From: an uncultured Collinsella sp.
GTDB taxonomy: Bacteria > Actinomycetota > Coriobacteriia > Coriobacteriales > Coriobacteriaceae
Reading direction: 5' to 3'
Length of the DNA stretch: 18,132 nt
Assembly (NCBI GenBank): GCA_900545995.1
Contig: URBM01000021.1
Span: forward strand, 1 to 18,132
The position numbers were made by a program, and so were the translations under genes. The notes under the pieces were generated by a model that had not been told where the DNA came from, did no database searches, and was given only the letters and a program-made list of their open reading frames with translations. Shown one piece after another: positions 15,415 through 18,132 of this stretch (its first letter is position 1; every line of letters begins with the position of its first letter).

Positions 15415-15457
15415 GGCCGCCTTGCGCTGGGTTTAGCGCAAGGCGGCCTTTGTTTTT
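15415..15457 (+). terminator. strong intrinsic terminator after the aldolase gene
   Basis: GGCCGCCTTGCGCT (15415-15428) pairs perfectly over 14 bp with AGCGCAAGGCGGCC (15435-15448) across a 6-nt loop. TTTGTTTTT follows (15449-15457). It ends 16 nt before the acetyltransferase start codon, so that gene depends on readthrough or on a promoter overlapping the hairpin. Confidence 0.95.
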
Positions 15458-15473
15458 GAGGGAGAAGGGTTGT

Positions 15474-16064
15474 ATGACCGAGATGTCCGAGCCGACGATT
15501 CGCCTGGCGACGCCCGATGATGCGCCGGCGTTGCTTGCCATCTATGAGCCGTATGTGCGCCAGACGGCGATTACCTGCGAATACGAGGTGCCGAGCGTTG
15601 AGGAGTTCGCCGGGCGTATTGAGCGTACGCTCAAGCGCTATCCGTATCTGGTGATGGAGTTGGACGGGCGTCCGGTAGGCTATGCCTACGTGAGTCCGCT
15701 TAACAGCCGCGAGGCATACGACTGGTCGGTCGAGACGTCGATCTACCTGGCACGCGATGTGCGCCATGGCGGGCTGGGTCGCAAGCTGCACGACGCGCTC
15801 AAGCAATGCCTGGTCGCGATGGGCATCACCAACATGTGCGCGCTCATTGCCGTGCCGCACGATAAGGACGACGAGTATCTGACGCACAACAGTCAGGATT
15901 TCCATGCCCATATGGGGTATCGCCTGGTGGGCGCCTTCGACCGCTGCGCCCAAAAGTTCGGCCGCTGGTACGACATGTGCTGGATGGAGCTGGTCCTGGC
16001 CGAGCGCACACCCAATCAACCCAAACCAACCTGGTTCCCCGACCTTCCCAAACCTACCATTTAG
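15474..16064 (+). CDS. GNAT acetyltransferase, phosphinothricin-acetyltransferase-like
   Basis: The 196-residue protein has the GNAT fold, with the acetyl-CoA loop VRHGGLGRKL (R97, G99, G100, G102). The sequence pattern is that of the PAT/Bar-like subgroup: IRLATPDDAPALLAIYEPYV at the start, then GYAYVSPLNSREAYDWSVETSIY, and GYRLVGAFDRCAQKFGRWYD near the end. Native substrates in gut bacteria are usually unknown and may be free amino acids or their analogues. The ATG at 15474 follows GAGAAGGG; other starts upstream lie in the terminator. The last 20 or so residues (TPNQPKPTWFPDLPKPTI) are Pro-rich, unlike the family, and are encoded by repeat-like DNA that continues beyond the stop codon. The stop is only 21 bp from the convergent regulator gene. 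Confidence 0.88.
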   Translation: MTEMSEPTIRLATPDDAPALLAIYEPYVRQTAITCEYEVPSVEEFAGRIERTLKRYPYLVMELDGRPVGYAYVSPLNSREAYDWSVETSIYLARDVRHGGLGRKLHDALKQCLVAMGITNMCALIAVPHDKDDEYLTHNSQDFHAHMGYRLVGAFDRCAQKFGRWYDMCWMELVLAERTPNQPKPTWFPDLPKPTI

Positions 16065-16090
16065 GGACAGGTTTATTTTGGCAGGTTAGC
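16019..16090. repeat. possible interspersed repeat overlapping two gene ends
   Basis: The stretch has repeated CCCAAACC/CCCAAACCT motifs (from 16019 and 16047) and the related words AACCTGG and CAGGTT. It covers the 3' end of the acetyltransferase gene, the whole 21-bp gap and the last codons of the convergent regulator gene. I recall similar strings around CCTACCATTTAGGGACAGGT in other Collinsella intergenic regions, but this is memory and was not verified. Confidence 0.4.
16050..16078 (+). terminator. possible terminator between convergent genes
   Basis: AAACCT (16050-16055) pairs with AGGTTT (16069-16074), and the T-rich run TTTATTTT (16072-16079) follows. The stem is only 6 bp. It includes the stop codon of the acetyltransferase gene. 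Confidence 0.45.
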
Positions 16091-16808
16091 CGATGGGCTC
16101 GGTGTATTTGGCGCGGTCGGTGCGCTGGATGCGCTTGGAGACGTGGAGCGGGCGGCCGTCGGTGTCGTAGACGTAGTCGGTAATCAGGATCAGCGCCTGC
16201 CCGCGCTCAACGTTGAGCAAAAACGCCTCGTTTTGCGAGGCGTAGCACACCTCAAAGGTCTTATGCCCCTGTGCCGGCGCGCGATGGAACTCCTGTCGCA
16301 GCGTGGCGTAGAGCGAACCGTTGATATCGCGATCGATGAGTGCCTCGAAGCTTGGCGGCAGATAAGTGGTCTCCAGGCACAGCGGCGCATCGTCCAGATA
16401 ACGCAGGCGGACAAGTTTGACGAGCTTGCTGCCCACGGCGGCGTCAAAGAACTTAGCTATGCTGCCGGCCGCCTTGGCAAAGCCCGAATCCACGGTGCGC
16501 GTGGTGGGCTTCATGCCCTGGCCTTCGACCTGCTTGGTATAGCTCGAAAACACCAGGTTGTTCTCGTGGAGCGCGGGCGTGTCGGCCACAAAGGCGCCAC
16601 GCCCGCGCTCGGTGCGCACCAGGCCCTCATCAACGAGCACCTTAAGGGCGTGGCGCACGGTGCTGCGCGACAGCCCCGATTCGTCCATGAGCTCCATCTC
16701 GGACGGCAGCTTGTCTCCGCGTGCGTAGATGCCGGCGGCGATGCGGTCGCGAAGCGTACCCGCCAAGCGCTCGTATTGGGCCAGTTTCTTTTTAGACGAA
16801 GCGTTCAT
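16086..16808 (-). CDS. GntR-family transcriptional regulator (HutC/UTRA type)
   Basis: The 240-residue protein has an N-terminal winged helix-turn-helix (about residues 12-76) with the GntR signature LPSEMEL (34-40) and recognition helix SRSTVRHAL (47-55). A UTRA effector-binding domain follows (about 90-235) with the typical YLPPSFEALIDRDI and LILITDYVYDTDGRPLHVSKRI segments. UTRA regulators sense small ligands such as phosphorylated sugars or amino-acid derivatives. The gene is divergent from the SIS-domain gene at 17014, with which it shares a 205-bp intergenic region. An 18-bp site at 16819-16836 lies in its own leader and a near-identical copy lies before the SIS gene. The likely role is a repressor of both, released by a sugar-phosphate ligand; this is inference. 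Confidence 0.93.
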   Translation of the reverse strand: MNASSKKKLAQYERLAGTLRDRIAAGIYARGDKLPSEMELMDESGLSRSTVRHALKVLVDEGLVRTERGRGAFVADTPALHENNLVFSSYTKQVEGQGMKPTTRTVDSGFAKAAGSIAKFFDAAVGSKLVKLVRLRYLDDAPLCLETTYLPPSFEALIDRDINGSLYATLRQEFHRAPAQGHKTFEVCYASQNEAFLLNVERGQALILITDYVYDTDGRPLHVSKRIQRTDRAKYTEPIG

Positions 16809-16818
16809 GCGATCAACC

Positions 16819-16836
16819 TGTATCTAACTTGTATGC
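16819..16836 (+). promoter_or_regulatory. 18-bp putative operator, regulator side
   Basis: TGTATCTAACTTGTATGC. It contains TGTAT twice with an 11-bp period. It matches 16958-16975 at 17 of 18 positions. It lies 11-28 bp from the regulator start codon, over its leader and ribosome binding site, which suits autorepression. Confidence 0.65.
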
Positions 16837-16838
16837 GT

Positions 16839-16865
16839 ATCTAATCAAGTATGTATTCAATACAA
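16839..16865 (-). promoter_or_regulatory. possible promoter for the GntR-family gene
   Basis: On the minus strand TTGTAT (16865-16860) and TAGATA (16844-16839) are separated by 16 bp and could be -35 and -10 elements. Transcription would start within or next to the putative operator at 16819-16836. Confidence 0.4.
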
Positions 16866-16928
16866 CAACAAAACCGCTGGTAGCTAGCTATCGAAAACCG
16901 CATCAGCATAATTTCTAAGATAAATATA

Positions 16929-16936
16929 GCATACAA
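16929..16936 (-). promoter_or_regulatory. inverted copy of the TTGTATGC half-site
   Basis: GCATACAA on the plus strand is the reverse complement of TTGTATGC, the last 8 bp of both 18-bp sites. It lies between them and may be an additional half-site. Confidence 0.4.
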
Positions 16937-16957
16937 CTAGTCGACATAACCAAAACA

Positions 16958-16975
16958 TGTATGTAACTTGTATGC
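16958..16975 (+). promoter_or_regulatory. 18-bp putative operator, SIS-gene side
   Basis: TGTATGTAACTTGTATGC. This is the second copy of the 18-bp site (one mismatch to 16819-16836), ending 38 bp before the start codon at 17014. Its position suits control of that gene by the divergent GntR-family protein. Confidence 0.65.
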
Positions 16976-17013
16976 CATCGAGAGCATCAAACGAGAAGAA
17001 AGGCTGATGCACG

Positions 17014-18006
17014 ATGACTACTCAGGAACAGGTTAAGGATGTCGTCTCCCAGGTTTTGGCTGACAAGGCAGACAAGGGCGGCATCAAGCGCGTCGTGTGG
17101 ATTGGCGCTGGTGGATCCAACGGCGGCAACTATCCTGCCCAGTACTTTATGGAGCACGAGGCCACGCAGGTCGTGAGCTCCAGCTACACCAGCAACGAGT
17201 TCGTGCACGCAACCCCTGCCTACGTCAACGAGAACACCCTGGCCGTCGCCGTGTCCATGCGCGGCACCAAGGAGACCATCGTCGCCGCCCAGGTCGCCAA
17301 GGACCACGGCGCCAGCACCATCGCAATCTATGTTGACGAGTCCGGCCTCACCGAGGTCTGCGACTACAAGATCCAGTACGACAGCTTGGCCGTCGACGAG
17401 TCCTGCATGGGCCGCACCAACTCCGCCGTCGTGACCATGATCGCCATGGAGCTCACGCAGCAGACCGAGGGCTATGCCGAGTACGAGACCGCTATGGCCG
17501 CCTTCGACTTGGTCGACCCCATCTATCGCAAGGCCGTCGAGTACACCCGTCCGCTTGCTGCCAAGTGGGCCGAGCAGAACGCCGACAAGCCCTGCATCAA
17601 CGTCATGGCCCAGGGCCCGCTCTTTGGTGCCGCCTACGTCTTTAGCATCTGCAACGTGCAGGAGATGCTGCAGATCGACTCCTGCACCATCAACACCTGC
17701 GATTTCTTCCATGGCCCCTTCGAGATCCTGGACAAGCGCACCTCGCTGTTCCAGCTCATCAGCGTCGGCCGCAGCCGCTGCAACGACGAGCGCGGCATCC
17801 GCTTCGTCAACCAGTACGGTGGCGAGCGCGTCTATCAGCTCGACGCCAAGGAGCTCGGCCTCAACGACATCAAGGACAGCGTGAGCGAGTACTTCAACCA
17901 CCTGATCTTTGCGCCGATCCTCAACAACGTGTACATGCGTGCCCTCTCTGCCGTCACCCACAAGGACTACATGACGCGCCGCTACATGTGGAAGCTGGAC
18001 TACTAG
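17014..18006 (+). CDS. SIS-domain sugar-phosphate deglycase/isomerase, FrlB-like
   Basis: The 330-residue protein has two SIS (sugar isomerase) domains, about residues 20-150 and 185-310. The first contains WIGAGGSNGGNYPAQYFM (29-46). The second has CDFFHGPFEI (229-238), which parallels the FRHGPLEI segment of E. coli fructoselysine-6-phosphate deglycase FrlB. The end, HKDYMTRRYMWKLDY, parallels the FrlB terminus. FrlB-type enzymes split phosphorylated Amadori products (fructoselysine or glucoselysine phosphate) into amino acid and glucose 6-phosphate. Amino-sugar phosphate isomerase or deaminase activity is the main alternative. The ATG at 17014 has AAAGG at 16999-17003, a slightly long spacing. 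It is divergent from a GntR/UTRA regulator. Kinase or PTS transport genes expected with such a locus are not in the window, which ends 126 bp later. Confidence 0.85.
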   Translation: MTTQEQVKDVVSQVLADKADKGGIKRVVWIGAGGSNGGNYPAQYFMEHEATQVVSSSYTSNEFVHATPAYVNENTLAVAVSMRGTKETIVAAQVAKDHGASTIAIYVDESGLTEVCDYKIQYDSLAVDESCMGRTNSAVVTMIAMELTQQTEGYAEYETAMAAFDLVDPIYRKAVEYTRPLAAKWAEQNADKPCINVMAQGPLFGAAYVFSICNVQEMLQIDSCTINTCDFFHGPFEILDKRTSLFQLISVGRSRCNDERGIRFVNQYGGERVYQLDAKELGLNDIKDSVSEYFNHLIFAPILNNVYMRALSAVTHKDYMTRRYMWKLDY

Positions 18007-18084
18007 GGGATAGAGCGGCCTAACAGCTCGATGTCCTCATAAGTTGCGGTGGAATAGTTCCTGTTTGGGGGCCTCTATTGGGGG

Positions 18085-18132
18085 TGCGGACAGAAAGTTG
18101 GACCGTGAAGCGGTCCGGACTGGAGGTTCGCA
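18085..18132 (+). mobile_element. left end of a putative IS3-family insertion sequence
   Basis: The sequence begins TGCGGACAGAAAGTTGGACC (18085-18104). It contains the AAAGTTGGAC core and a TG start typical of IS3-family terminal inverted repeats. GGACCG at 18100-18105 pairs with CGGTCC at 18111-18116. GGAGG at 18122-18126 looks like the ribosome binding site of a transposase orfA whose start codon would lie at the next bases, beyond the window. No transposase codon is visible, so the call rests on the end sequence only. Confidence 0.6.

Noticed and set aside
16143..16844. 233-codon plus-strand frame opposite the GntR-family gene
   Set aside because: The minus strand carries an intact GntR/UTRA protein. 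The plus-strand product looks like shadow sequence and would begin without a fitting binding site.
16809..17013. CRISPR-like or origin-like repeats in the AT-rich gap
   Set aside because: There are only two 18-bp copies near promoters plus one inverted half-site. Spacing and context fit operators, and no cas or replication gene is near.

Overview
The window reads as a chromosomal contig from a high-GC gut actinobacterium of the class Coriobacteriia, most likely Collinsella or a close relative. This rests on the GC-rich codon use, the compact gene spacing with GGAGG-type ribosome binding sites, and the gene families present. The assignment comes from recognising sequence style and was not confirmed by a database search. 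Bases 1-50 are not genomic: they are an Illumina Nextera i5 adapter (P5 tail, 8-base index, transposase mosaic end). The right edge stops inside what looks like the left end of an IS3-family insertion sequence. The window may therefore be one whole assembly contig, bounded by an adapter artefact and a repeat.

Layout. 51-290: 3' end of a probable mutY. 405-944: rubrerythrin. 945-1216: a long inverted repeat and a terminator. 1217-1849 and 2148-2570: two membrane proteins of unknown function. 2695-4050: RmuC. 4178-5980: ABC exporter half-transporter. 6044-6709: endonuclease III. 6828-7874: zinc-ribbon, single-pass membrane protein. 8084-9550: ATP-grasp ligase of the glutathionylspermidine-synthase type, flanked by 45-bp direct repeats. 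9773-13405: Mfd. 13462-14325: PAP2-family phosphatase. 14371-15396: threonine-aldolase-like PLP enzyme. 15474-16064: GNAT acetyltransferase. On the minus strand, 16086-16808: GntR/UTRA regulator. Divergent from it, 17014-18006: FrlB-like SIS-domain protein.

How the genes fit together. Much of the window is genome maintenance (MutY, RmuC, endonuclease III, Mfd) plus oxidative-stress protection (rubrerythrin). mfd, the PAP2 gene and the aldolase follow each other by 45-56 bp with no terminator between them, and a very strong terminator lies after the aldolase, so they may form one transcription unit. The right end is a small regulatory module. A GntR/HutC-type regulator is divergent from a probable sugar-phosphate deglycase or isomerase, and the shared AT-rich intergenic region carries two nearly identical 18-bp sites, one in front of each gene. 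This resembles fructoselysine/glucoselysine (Amadori product) or amino-sugar utilisation loci, but any transport genes lie outside the window.

The least ordinary observations are the 18-bp operator pair, two genes flanked by duplicated terminator-type repeats (1217-1849 and 8084-9550), a terminator hairpin inside the mfd leader, and an orphan ATP-grasp ligase. I did not find CRISPR arrays, tRNA or rRNA genes, prophage genes, or a convincing new defence system.
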